Part shown: positions 7,093-13,555 of the stretch, one piece after another
How positions within the stretch are numbered: the stretch's first letter is position 1
Layout: the number at the start of each line of letters is the position of its first letter
Virus record (IMG/VR): IMGVR_UViG_3300044637_000416
Location: 1 to 29,362 of that record
DNA length: 29,362 bases
Direction: 5' to 3' (one strand)
Source: a virus
Notes under the pieces: generated by a model
The model's database searches: none
Told to the model about the DNA's origin: nothing
Seen by the model: the letters and a program-made list of their open reading frames with translations, nothing else
Made by a program: the position numbers and the translations under genes

Positions 7093-7292
7093 AACACGAA
7101 GCAAAAGTATTAAGCGAAGCGAATGAACTTACTCGGTTAATGATTAAAAATTACCTACAAAAACACGAATTAAGTTTAAACGCATTTTCAAAACAATCTG
7201 GAATAAGACAACCTAACTTGCACAAGTTTATGAAAGGACAAAATTTGTCCAGCAGTTCAATCGAAAAATTAGGAATGTTTTTTAGTAAATAA
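7089..7292 (+). CDS. XRE/Cro-type helix-turn-helix protein
   Basis: A 67-residue protein with a complete HTH_3 domain at about 17-65: MIKNYLQKHELSLNAFSKQSGIRQPNLHKFMKG and then SSSSIEKLGMFF. It is essentially one DNA-binding domain and should repress or activate by binding an operator. The last nine codons fall in a 24-bp sequence repeated at 7855-7878, so the 3' end of this gene is a junction. It ends the recombination operon. Confidence 0.75.
   Translation: MKHEAKVLSEANELTRLMIKNYLQKHELSLNAFSKQSGIRQPNLHKFMKGQNLSSSSIEKLGMFFSK
7269..7292 (+). repeat. 24-bp direct repeat, copy 1
   Basis: Identical to 7855-7878. This copy encodes the C-terminus (LGMFFSK) and stop of the XRE protein. The flanking base on each side differs between copies, so the identity is exactly 24 bp. 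The two copies bracket a 586-bp unit carrying a terminator and one gene. Confidence 0.9.
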
Positions 7293-7311
7293 CTGAGGTT
7301 CGGCAAAACCT

Positions 7312-7366
7312 ACCCCCTATTCAAATCAAAACCTGAGAAGTTAGTAAATACAGGTAGGGGGTTTTT
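7312..7366 (+). terminator. Terminator-like hairpin after the XRE gene
   Basis: ACCCCCTA (7312-7319) pairs perfectly with TAGGGGGT (7355-7362), followed by a five-T run. The 35-nt loop is long for a terminator, so efficiency is uncertain. A smaller competing hairpin (AGGTT with AACCT) overlaps the left arm at about 7296-7311. The alternative pairings could act as a switch. Confidence 0.45.
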
Positions 7367-7378
7367 AAAAAACTAAAT

Positions 7379-7858
7379 ATGGAAAATTACAATAAATTAA
7401 TTGGATTTACTAAATGGAAAATGTATAGGTTAACAGGGTCAAGTCAAGATCCGTTAGATGTATTACACTCAGCTTATTTAAGAAATGAAGATATTTACAA
7501 GGCAATAACAAATGAATGTTTTTTATTATTAAGAGAAAAATGGGCTCGGAATCAACATTTGTATGGGTTTAATCCACCTGAACAAAAACAATGCAATAAA
7601 TGCAAAGAAACACTCCCGATTTCACAATTTAGAATTTTTAAAGAATTAAAATATGATGTTCAACGTGTTCGGTATATTTGCAAACCATGCGAAAGTATAT
7701 ATAACAGAAAATATAATTATAGGCAAAAAGAATATAAAGCACGTGTTAAAGCTTTTGTTAATGGATTAGACGAAAAATTACGAAAAGCAATTGAAGAAAA
7801 ATATAATACAAAAGATGTAAGAAAAATATATTCAATATGCAAAAAATTTAAAAGTTAG
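7379..7858 (+). CDS. Sigma-region-2-like N-terminus plus Cys4 zinc ribbon protein
   Basis: A 159-residue protein not matching one familiar family. Residues 3-36 (NYNKLIGFTKWKMYRLTGSS, then DPLDVLHSAYL) line up by eye with the sigma-like protein at 8703. A zinc ribbon follows with C72, C75, C101 and C104, spaced as in the N-terminal ribbons of HNH and endonuclease-VII-like phage proteins. The remainder is a basic helical tail. No HNH catalytic residues are seen. It could be a regulator that binds RNA polymerase or DNA, or a decayed endonuclease. No promoter was seen, so read-through past the upstream hairpin is needed. Its stop codon lies in the second 24-bp repeat. Confidence 0.5.
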   Translation: MENYNKLIGFTKWKMYRLTGSSQDPLDVLHSAYLRNEDIYKAITNECFLLLREKWARNQHLYGFNPPEQKQCNKCKETLPISQFRIFKELKYDVQRVRYICKPCESIYNRKYNYRQKEYKARVKAFVNGLDEKLRKAIEEKYNTKDVRKIYSICKKFKS

Positions 7859-7878
7859 GAATGTTTTTTAGTAAATAA
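7855..7878 (+). repeat. 24-bp direct repeat, copy 2
   Basis: Identical to 7269-7292. Here it is noncoding apart from the stop codon of the zinc-ribbon gene (TAG at 7856-7858). It probably represents the ancestral 3' end of the XRE gene or a recombination scar. Confidence 0.9.
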
Positions 7879-7904
7879 TTTGGCTCTGGTAAACCAACAG
7901 AAAG

Positions 7905-7933
7905 ACGGAACGTAAAAAATTCCGTTTTTTTTT
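7905..7933 (+). terminator. Rho-independent terminator
   Basis: ACGGAA (7905-7910) and TTCCGT (7920-7925) form a perfect stem around a 9-nt loop, followed by nine Ts. It closes the recombination operon. Its T run touches the TTTG (-33) of the next promoter, so the end of one transcription unit and the start of the next are packed together. Confidence 0.8.
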
Positions 7934-7961
7934 GTTTGTGTTATTCTTTTTAGTATATTTG
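7931..7961 (+). promoter_or_regulatory. Promoter of the sigma/late operon, reversed A-box
   Basis: TTTG at 7931-7934 and TATATTTG at 7954-7961 with 19-nt spacing form an excellent Bacteroidetes promoter. The spacer holds ATTCTTTTTA (7943-7952), the reverse complement of the TAAAAAGAAT box found at the same place in the sister promoters. The leader includes AAACAATTAAAA and then an AACACGAA word three bases before the ATG at 7991. It is the only clear plus-strand promoter found upstream of the late genes. Confidence 0.75.
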
Positions 7962-7990
7962 TACACGTTAAACAATTAAAAACACGAATT

Positions 7991-8344
7991 ATGGAAAGTT
8001 TATTAATGGAATGCCCGGAATGTAATGGATGCGGTTATGTAACAATCGATTTGAACGATACGATAATACCGTACGAACAAAGAGAAGTTGATTATACTTG
8101 CATGAGTTGTGACGGTAAACAATATGTTTTATCTCCAGATGCAGTTGAAGACCGAATGATGTGCATTGAAGATATGATTCAAGGGATGCAATCACGAATT
8201 GAGTTAGTAGGTCGTTCAGCTTATTCAGCAAAAAAAGTAAATTCAGAAAGATATGTTGAAATATACTTAGACAGATTAGACACTTTAACACGTGGTTTAT
8301 ATCGACTTAAACAATATAGAAATAAATTGCTTAATTTAGCCTAA
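7991..8344 (+). CDS. DnaJ-type zinc-finger protein with helical C-terminus
   Basis: A 117-residue protein. The N-terminus has CPECNGCGY (C8, C11, C14) and CMSCDGK (C37, C40), the paired CxxCxGxG-like motifs of the DnaJ zinc finger, which bind zinc and unfolded or nucleic-acid partners. Residues 50-115 form two long helices. No J-domain is present, so it is not a chaperone cofactor by itself. As the first gene of the transcript carrying the sigma-like gene it may be regulatory. Confidence 0.6.
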   Translation: MESLLMECPECNGCGYVTIDLNDTIIPYEQREVDYTCMSCDGKQYVLSPDAVEDRMMCIEDMIQGMQSRIELVGRSAYSAKKVNSERYVEIYLDRLDTLTRGLYRLKQYRNKLLNLA

Positions 8345-8351
8345 AAAAAGC

Positions 8352-8609
8352 ATGGAATTAGTTTTATTGATATCAGTGGCATGGTGGTTTGTTAACTTCG
8401 AACCGTTCCAGCTACTGATTGATTTTATTTTTAAGCATATTAGAATCACTCATTTATCAAATTACATTCACGCATCACTTGGATGTTGGAAATGTTGGTC
8501 TTTTTGGACTGTTTTAATTGTGACCTATGATTTTAAATTAGCTTGTTTGGGTGCGTTAATATCTTATTTTATATTACTATGTTTGAACAAATTGAACTTG
8601 AACAAATAA
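8352..8609 (+). CDS. Small membrane protein with CWKCWSFW motif
   Basis: An 85-residue protein with two or three hydrophobic segments: LVLLISVAWWFVNFEPFQLLIDFIF at the N-terminus, and FWTVLIVTYDFKLACLGALISYFILLC at the C-terminus. Between them lies HASLGCWKCWSFWTV, a Cys-Trp motif reminiscent of small DUF1360-like inner-membrane proteins. The function is unknown. A host-membrane role such as superinfection exclusion is conceivable but unsupported. It overlaps the next gene by 31 nt. Confidence 0.6.
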   Translation: MELVLLISVAWWFVNFEPFQLLIDFIFKHIRITHLSNYIHASLGCWKCWSFWTVLIVTYDFKLACLGALISYFILLCLNKLNLNK

Positions 8610-8782
8610 ACGAGATAAACGCATCACAGGATGTTATAAAATACTCAAAGGTAAGTTTAAACAAGCTGAAGAAAATAAAAGAACTAAAAACCGGAAAAAA
8701 GGATGCTGAGTGTTTCTGTTCAAATGTTAGGAGGCGAGTTTGGTTTAAAGATTTCATGCAGTGGTTTGAAAGCAATTCTTGA
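8579..8782 (+). CDS. Small hypothetical protein
   Basis: A 67-residue product from ATG 8579. An in-frame ATG at 8543 lies deeper in the membrane-protein gene. It is acidic at the N-terminus and basic in the middle (KLKKIKELKTGKK), then AECFCSNVRRRVWFKDFMQWF, a Cys/Arg/Trp-rich end that looks conserved. It overlaps both neighbours in different frames, and the last 80 nt coincide with the annotated start of the sigma-like gene. No function is assigned. Confidence 0.55.
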   Translation: MFEQIELEQINEINASQDVIKYSKVSLNKLKKIKELKTGKKDAECFCSNVRRRVWFKDFMQWFESNS

Positions 8783-9296
8783 CAAATACATAAACACGAA
8801 TTATAGCGAGATTAGAAAATACACTAATTACTTTTTGGTGCGAATGAATAGCTTAATAGATGCCGATACAGTGATTAATAATTCCTATTTGTACTTAGTT
8901 AAGTTAAACCCAAAGTTAAACACGGAAAACGAAGTTAAAAGCTATCTATTGAACACTATTAAACAACAAGTGTTATGGAAAACATCACAAAGTAACGTTG
9001 ATGATAAAGTAACTGCTATCGAATATGAGCCAAATGAAACGAATGACGATTCTGACTTAATATATAAGATAGAGCAAGAACGTAAATATCAGTTACATAA
9101 GAGTTGCATTGAAATATACAGAAACACGATTCAAGATAGAATTAAGTTAATTATATTTGAGGCATACTACGACAAAGGATTCACAACTAATAGAGCAATG
9201 GGAAAGTATTTCAACCTACCGTTTACAACTTGCCACTATTGGATAAAAGAAATTAAAGAAGATTTGAAACGAATAAAACTTGAAAATGAAAATTAA
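8703..9296 (+). CDS. Sigma-factor-like transcription regulator
   Basis: A protein of up to 197 residues. About residues 25-95 resemble sigma region 2 (a helix YSEIRKYTNYFL, the acidic turn LIDADTVINNSYLYL, then ENEVKSYLLNTIKQQVLW). Residues 140-190 resemble region 4 (IKLIIFEAYYDKGFTTNRAMGKYFNLPFTT, then WIKEIKEDL), a helix-turn-helix. This is the two-domain plan of ECF-like sigma factors. It lies directly upstream of terminase and structural genes, fitting control of late transcription. The start is uncertain: ATGs at 8703 and 8724 both overlap the preceding gene by about 60-80 nt. Confidence 0.65.
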   Translation: MLSVSVQMLGGEFGLKISCSGLKAILDKYINTNYSEIRKYTNYFLVRMNSLIDADTVINNSYLYLVKLNPKLNTENEVKSYLLNTIKQQVLWKTSQSNVDDKVTAIEYEPNETNDDSDLIYKIEQERKYQLHKSCIEIYRNTIQDRIKLIIFEAYYDKGFTTNRAMGKYFNLPFTTCHYWIKEIKEDLKRIKLENEN

Positions 9297-9507
9297 AGAC
9301 GAATTTAAAGGAAAAACGATTGTAAAATACGATTCCATACTTGGAGAAAGACGTATTGAAGTTGATAAATTAGACCCTAAACGATTTGCATATTACCAAA
9401 CTATTGGACTGGGTCACTTATTTGAGCCAGAGGTAATCAATTACACTGGAGTTGAACAGGAACCAACGGAAAAAAAGCCTAAACGCAAAAGAAAAAAAAG
9501 TGAATGA
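9286..9507 (+). CDS. Small hypothetical protein with basic tail
   Basis: A 73-residue product from ATG 9286, which overlaps the sigma-like gene by 11 nt. It begins MKIKDEFKGKTIVKYDSILGERRI, a beta-rich segment, and ends in a strongly basic stretch (EKKPKRKRKKSE). Proteins of this opening are common just upstream of terminase genes in Bacteroidetes phages. It may be a virion or DNA-binding accessory protein, but the function is unknown. Confidence 0.6.
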   Translation: MKIKDEFKGKTIVKYDSILGERRIEVDKLDPKRFAYYQTIGLGHLFEPEVINYTGVEQEPTEKKPKRKRKKSE

Positions 9508-9532
9508 TTGCAGTTTAAAAAGCGAGTATTAC

Positions 9533-9703
9533 ATGGTGGTAATAAACCCACTGAAACACGAACGAACGTGGAATAAAATAAAACTGCTTTTAAAGATAGC
9601 TGAAGTTGAATACATATTATTTCATGATGAAAGTTTAGAAGTAGTAAAAATTCATCCAATGTCAAAACACGAATACAAAAATTACTATTATAACCCTAAT
9701 TAA
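9533..9703 (+). CDS. Small hypothetical protein
   Basis: A 56-residue product from the ATG at 9533. The same frame stays open upstream to a TTG at 9452, but that part overlaps the previous gene. It is basic and aromatic, with LKHERTWNKIKLLLKIAEVEYILFHDESLEVVKIH, suggesting a small alpha/beta fold. It carries two AACACGAA words (9555 and 9666), both read as Lys-His-Glu. No family is recognised. Confidence 0.45.
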   Translation: MVVINPLKHERTWNKIKLLLKIAEVEYILFHDESLEVVKIHPMSKHEYKNYYYNPN

Positions 9704-9704
9704 A

Positions 9705-10142
9705 ATGCCAAAACCTAAACTAATAGAAACACCCGAAAAACTCTATTCTTACTTTGAAGAGTATAAAGAATACATAAAGACGAACCCCAGAACTATCGAT
9801 AAAGCACTACAAAGCGGTAAGATAGCAAAAGAAACCCTAAGAGTACCTTTAACAATGGATGGATTCGAAGTCTTTTGCTTTCAGAAAGGCTTTACAGTTG
9901 AACATTATTTCAGAAATACTAATTTAGCGTACGACGATTATTGCGGTATCTGCTCTATTATTAAGAAAGAGATACGTTCAGACCAAATTGAAGGTGGCAT
10001 GGTTGGCCAGTACAATCCAAGCATAACACAACGATTAAATAACCTAACTGAAAAGACTGATATCACAACAGACGGAAAAGGAATAAACGAAATAAAGGTT
10101 AATATCATAAAACCAAATAACAAAAACGAAAACGAAATGTAA
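9705..10142 (+). CDS. terS: Terminase small subunit
   Basis: A 145-residue protein. TPEKLYSYFEEYKEYIK, then VPLTMDGFEVFCFQKGFTVEHYF, and later YCGICSIIKKEIRSDQIEGGMVGQYNPSITQRLNN form the classic small-terminase pattern: a DNA-binding helical domain followed by a GQYNPxIxxRLNxLTEK end. It recognises phage DNA and regulates the packaging ATPase encoded next. The gap to the large subunit contains a cysteine-rich open stretch in the +1 frame. Confidence 0.85.
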   Translation: MPKPKLIETPEKLYSYFEEYKEYIKTNPRTIDKALQSGKIAKETLRVPLTMDGFEVFCFQKGFTVEHYFRNTNLAYDDYCGICSIIKKEIRSDQIEGGMVGQYNPSITQRLNNLTEKTDITTDGKGINEIKVNIIKPNNKNENEM

Positions 10143-10189
10143 ATGCGTGTACGGGGTCAGTATTCCCAAAATATGCAAAACGTGTGCAA

Positions 10190-11341
10190 ATGGAATTAAA
10201 TTCAACAATTATATTCGAAAAGAACTTTAACGCACTTCAAAATAAAGAGGTGCGTTTTGTTATTAATGAGGGTGGCTCCCGTTCATCAAAAACTTATTCG
10301 CTTTGTCAATTACTAATTGTTTACGCATTGCAAAACCCTCAAAAGGTAGTTAGTATAATCAGAAAGACATTCCCAGCTTTACGGGCAACTGTAATGCGTG
10401 ACTTCTTCGAAATACTGAAAGACCTCGAAATATACTCACAGGAACGCCATAACAAGTCAGAACATATTTATACATTCGATAACGGTTCAATAGTTGAATT
10501 TTTCAGTGTGGATGACGAGCAAAAGATTAGAGGTCGTAAACGTGACGTGGCATGGTGTAATGAAGCGAATGAATTGTATTACGATGACTTTACCCAGTTG
10601 AATATGCGTACTGAATTTAAATTGATATTTGATTACAATCCGTCTGAAAGTTCAAGTTGGTTATATGAGTTACCAAAAGACGAAAGCACGTTAATTAAAT
10701 CAACCTACCGCGACAATCCGTTTTTACCTGACAGCATTAAAAAACAAATAGAGGATTTAAAACGAACGGATGAGGCACTTTATCAAATATACGCACTTGG
10801 AGAAAAAGCAATCAGTAAAAGTAATATATACTCAAATTGGACTTTCTTAAATCACAGACCTTCAAAGTTCGTGAATTTTGTTTATGGTTTGGACTTTGGA
10901 TATAACCATCCCACTGCATTGGTTCGAGTGTACTGGGTGGATAACGATATATTTATTGAAAAGGTTATTTACGAAAGCTATTTAACAACTACGAACCTAA
11001 TCGACAAAATGAATCAGTTAGGCATAGAAAAACACGTAACGATATTAGCTGATTACTCAAGGCCCGAAATAATAGCTGAAATGAACAATGCCGGGTTTGA
11101 CGTTCAAAACGCAAATAAGGTAGTTAAAAAAGGAATTGATAACATTAAAACGTTTGGAGTGTTCTGCGAGGATAACAAAGAAATCAAAAAAGAATACGAT
11201 AACTACAAATGGAAAAAAGTCGGTGATATTATAACGGATGAACCGGTAAAACTATTTGACGATGCAATGGATGCAATACGTTATGCTGTTACTCATATCA
11301 GACAAGAGTATTACACGGATGATAGTTACTTTGCGTTCTAA
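10190..11341 (+). CDS. terL: Terminase large subunit
   Basis: A 383-residue product from ATG 10190. A GTG at 10184 would add two residues. The packaging ATPase has Walker A GGSRSSKT at 28-35 and Walker B DVAWCNEANE at 119-128. The RNase-H-like nuclease has YGLDFGY with D235, the second acidic ADYS with D288, and DDAMDAIRYA near 360. This is the Terminase_3/PBSX-type arrangement. It cuts concatemers and drives DNA into proheads through the portal. All active-site acids are present. Confidence 0.93.
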   Translation: MELNSTIIFEKNFNALQNKEVRFVINEGGSRSSKTYSLCQLLIVYALQNPQKVVSIIRKTFPALRATVMRDFFEILKDLEIYSQERHNKSEHIYTFDNGSIVEFFSVDDEQKIRGRKRDVAWCNEANELYYDDFTQLNMRTEFKLIFDYNPSESSSWLYELPKDESTLIKSTYRDNPFLPDSIKKQIEDLKRTDEALYQIYALGEKAISKSNIYSNWTFLNHRPSKFVNFVYGLDFGYNHPTALVRVYWVDNDIFIEKVIYESYLTTTNLIDKMNQLGIEKHVTILADYSRPEIIAEMNNAGFDVQNANKVVKKGIDNIKTFGVFCEDNKEIKKEYDNYKWKKVGDIITDEPVKLFDDAMDAIRYAVTHIRQEYYTDDSYFAF

Positions 11342-11370
11342 ACATAAACACGAAAAAAATTAATATAAGT

Positions 11371-12702
11371 ATGGCATATAGAGAAAGACAAAAGATTAGT
11401 CAAATGACCCCAAAGGGTGCTAATTTAGCTGCTACTGATTTAATCGAAATAAGTGAATTAGTTAGCGGTTCGTATGTTACTAAGTCAATCACAGGTCAAG
11501 AAATCATAAATGCTTCTGGTGGTGGAACTGGAACTGTCACAAGTGTTGGTTTAACAACAGGCACAAGCGGAACTGATATAAACGTAACAAATTCTCCTAT
11601 TACTACTTCAGGTGATATTGCTTTAAATATACCAATTGCAAATGCTACAAACACAGGTAAACTTTCTTCAACTGATTGGACTACGTTTAATAATAAAGGG
11701 AATGGAACTGTTACAAGTGTGAATTTAACAATGCCATCAGCTTTTACGGTATCAGGCAATCCAATAACAACGAGTGGAACATTGGCAGTTACGGGAGCTG
11801 GAGTTGTTTCTCAATATGTACGTGGTGATGGTTCTTTAGCTAATTTTCCCTCTGTTTCTGGTGGCGGTGCTTCAACAAGTTATTATTTAAATGGCTCAGT
11901 AAGTCAAGGCACAATAGGCGGTGTTGATTATTACGAAATGAATAAGACTCCTATATTAGGAACGGGAACGGATTTCATTCGTACAAATGGTGCGGGTAAT
12001 GGTTATATCGCTTCATTCTTAACAGATGCAAACGACCCTAATTTATTAAAGATACCGGGCGGAAATTGGAATTTAGAATTTTATTTTTCTGCGTCAAGTA
12101 GTGGAAGCACACCTTCGTTTTATGTAGAACTTTACAAATACGATGGGAGTACTTTTACTTTAATAGCTTCAAATTCTGCAAATCCAGAAATCATAACGAA
12201 TGGTACTTCAATAGATGCTTATTTCACAGCTTTAAGTGTTCCTGAGACAGTTTTAGTAGCGACGGATAGATTAGCTATTCGAGTTTATGTAACTACGGCA
12301 GGACGAACAATTACATTACATACTGAAGACAATCATCTTTGTCAAGTCATAACTACATTCACAACGGGTTTAACTGCTTTAAATGGTTTAACAGACCAAG
12401 TTCAAAACTTTGCGGTTGGTCAATCCGGAAGTGTTATAAATTGGTCATCGGTTGGGGCTACTCATACATTGAATGTTCCTATAAAATACACAATAGAATT
12501 AATTGATGCGTTGACTGTTGATTTTTATGCACCTTATAATTTGTCAATAGGTTCGGTTACCAATATCTTAAATTCGCCTACTATTACAATTCAAGATGAC
12601 GGGGCTGCATATACCTTAGGAAACACAATAGCATTAGGAAGTAGGATAACAATAACTGCAAATACAGCATCGGTAGTAACATTGAATGTAACAAGAATAT
12701 GA
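11371..12702 (+). CDS. Tail fibre / receptor-binding protein
   Basis: A 443-residue protein beginning with KISQMTPKGANLAATDLIEI, a typical attachment segment of Bacteroidetes phage fibres. It then has repeated beta modules: GTVTSVGLTTGTSGTDINV and GTVTSVNLTMPSAFTVSG are about 176 bp apart at DNA level, and each is followed by ITTSG and an NIP or AVTG motif. KLSSTDWTTFNNKG joins them. The C-terminus is Ser/Thr/Asn-rich beta structure. It would form a trimeric fibre for host recognition. It starts in the shared TTAATATAAGTATG context and overlaps the next gene by ATGA. Confidence 0.75.
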   Translation: MAYRERQKISQMTPKGANLAATDLIEISELVSGSYVTKSITGQEIINASGGGTGTVTSVGLTTGTSGTDINVTNSPITTSGDIALNIPIANATNTGKLSSTDWTTFNNKGNGTVTSVNLTMPSAFTVSGNPITTSGTLAVTGAGVVSQYVRGDGSLANFPSVSGGGASTSYYLNGSVSQGTIGGVDYYEMNKTPILGTGTDFIRTNGAGNGYIASFLTDANDPNLLKIPGGNWNLEFYFSASSSGSTPSFYVELYKYDGSTFTLIASNSANPEIITNGTSIDAYFTALSVPETVLVATDRLAIRVYVTTAGRTITLHTEDNHLCQVITTFTTGLTALNGLTDQVQNFAVGQSGSVINWSSVGATHTLNVPIKYTIELIDALTVDFYAPYNLSIGSVTNILNSPTITIQDDGAAYTLGNTIALGSRITITANTASVVTLNVTRI

Positions 12703-13316
12703 TAAACGATATTTACATAAAAGCACGTTCAGCAGTTAGCCGTTCAACAGCTAAGTTGATGAAAACTGGTCAAACCACTTCATATAGAACTGGTGATGAT
12801 GGTGATATTGAAGCTGGAAGAGCAACTGATTTCACAACACTTGCTGAGAACAATCCATTTGGAAACACGAATCGATTTACGGATGAATTAGGCGGTCAAA
12901 CATACACCAACGATATTGTAATAGATTGGTCAACTTATGACGGTGCAGCTGTTTTAGGTTGGCGGAGAACTTCAAACGGGGTTGATATAACATGGAATAA
13001 TGCAATAGACGGAGCATTAGCAGTAAGCATTGGGACTTTTACAACTGGATGGAGGTTGCCAAACATACAGGAGTTATTTAGTTTAGCTAATTGGGCTGGA
13101 CAAGTATTTAATTACTCACCTTTAAATTTAGGTATTACTGTTTTTAATTATTGGACTGGAACAACATTTTACAATGCAGCGACAAGGGCATATGTAATAA
13201 CTAATCAAACATCTGGAACTGCAGCTACTATATCACAAATAACAAAAACAACAAGTGGATCTATGAGATACATACCTTGCAGAGTATTCACAGTAACAGG
13301 AACAACATTAAGTTAA
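12699..13316 (+). CDS. Lectin-like (DUF1566/Lcl_C-type) receptor-binding protein
   Basis: A 205-residue protein. The C-terminal half has TTGWRLPNIQELFSLANWAG, then FNYWTGTTFYN, and RYIPCRVF, the signature of DUF1566/Lcl_C domains, which adopt a C-type-lectin-like fold. The N-terminal 35 residues (YIKARSAVSRSTAKLMKTGQ) probably attach it to the fibre. It likely binds a host surface sugar or protein. It is coupled to the fibre gene by ATGA. Such folds are used by diversity-generating retroelements, but no reverse transcriptase lies in this genome. Confidence 0.65.
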   Translation: MINDIYIKARSAVSRSTAKLMKTGQTTSYRTGDDGDIEAGRATDFTTLAENNPFGNTNRFTDELGGQTYTNDIVIDWSTYDGAAVLGWRRTSNGVDITWNNAIDGALAVSIGTFTTGWRLPNIQELFSLANWAGQVFNYSPLNLGITVFNYWTGTTFYNAATRAYVITNQTSGTAATISQITKTTSGSMRYIPCRVFTVTGTTLS

Positions 13317-13321
13317 TAGAT

Positions 13322-13555
13322 ATGAAATATAAATTCCCTCAATTCAATATAGAGATAGTTGACCCGACTATTGAAATTGACTTAAACACGATTCAAGACC
13401 AAGCAATCAATAAATTGCTAAGTGTTGATGTTTTATTGGAAACTGATTCTGCAAAGTTTGGAATAACAGCTGATTCAATGTCCTATGAGTATTCATGGGA
13501 TGATGACGATATTCCAACAATGGTTAATAAATGGTTAACGCAATTTGAAGTGTAA
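13322..13555 (+). CDS. Small tail-module hypothetical protein
   Basis: A 77-residue acidic protein from ATG 13322, five bases after the previous stop. An upstream in-frame ATG at 13277 lies inside the lectin-like gene. It has KFPQFNIEIVDPTIEID and ends in SYEYSWDDDDIPTMVNKWL. No fold is recognised. Its place among baseplate genes and its TAATG overlap with the next structural gene suggest a small virion or assembly protein. Confidence 0.6.
   Translation: MKYKFPQFNIEIVDPTIEIDLNTIQDQAINKLLSVDVLLETDSAKFGITADSMSYEYSWDDDDIPTMVNKWLTQFEV

Noticed and set aside
7293-7366. tRNA-like element (GGTTCGGCAAAACC resembles a T arm)
   Set aside because: No acceptor or anticodon stem can be drawn around it. 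The region is better explained as alternative terminator hairpins.
12699-13316. Diversity-generating retroelement target
   Set aside because: The lectin-like gene fits, but no reverse transcriptase or template repeat was seen anywhere in the genome.
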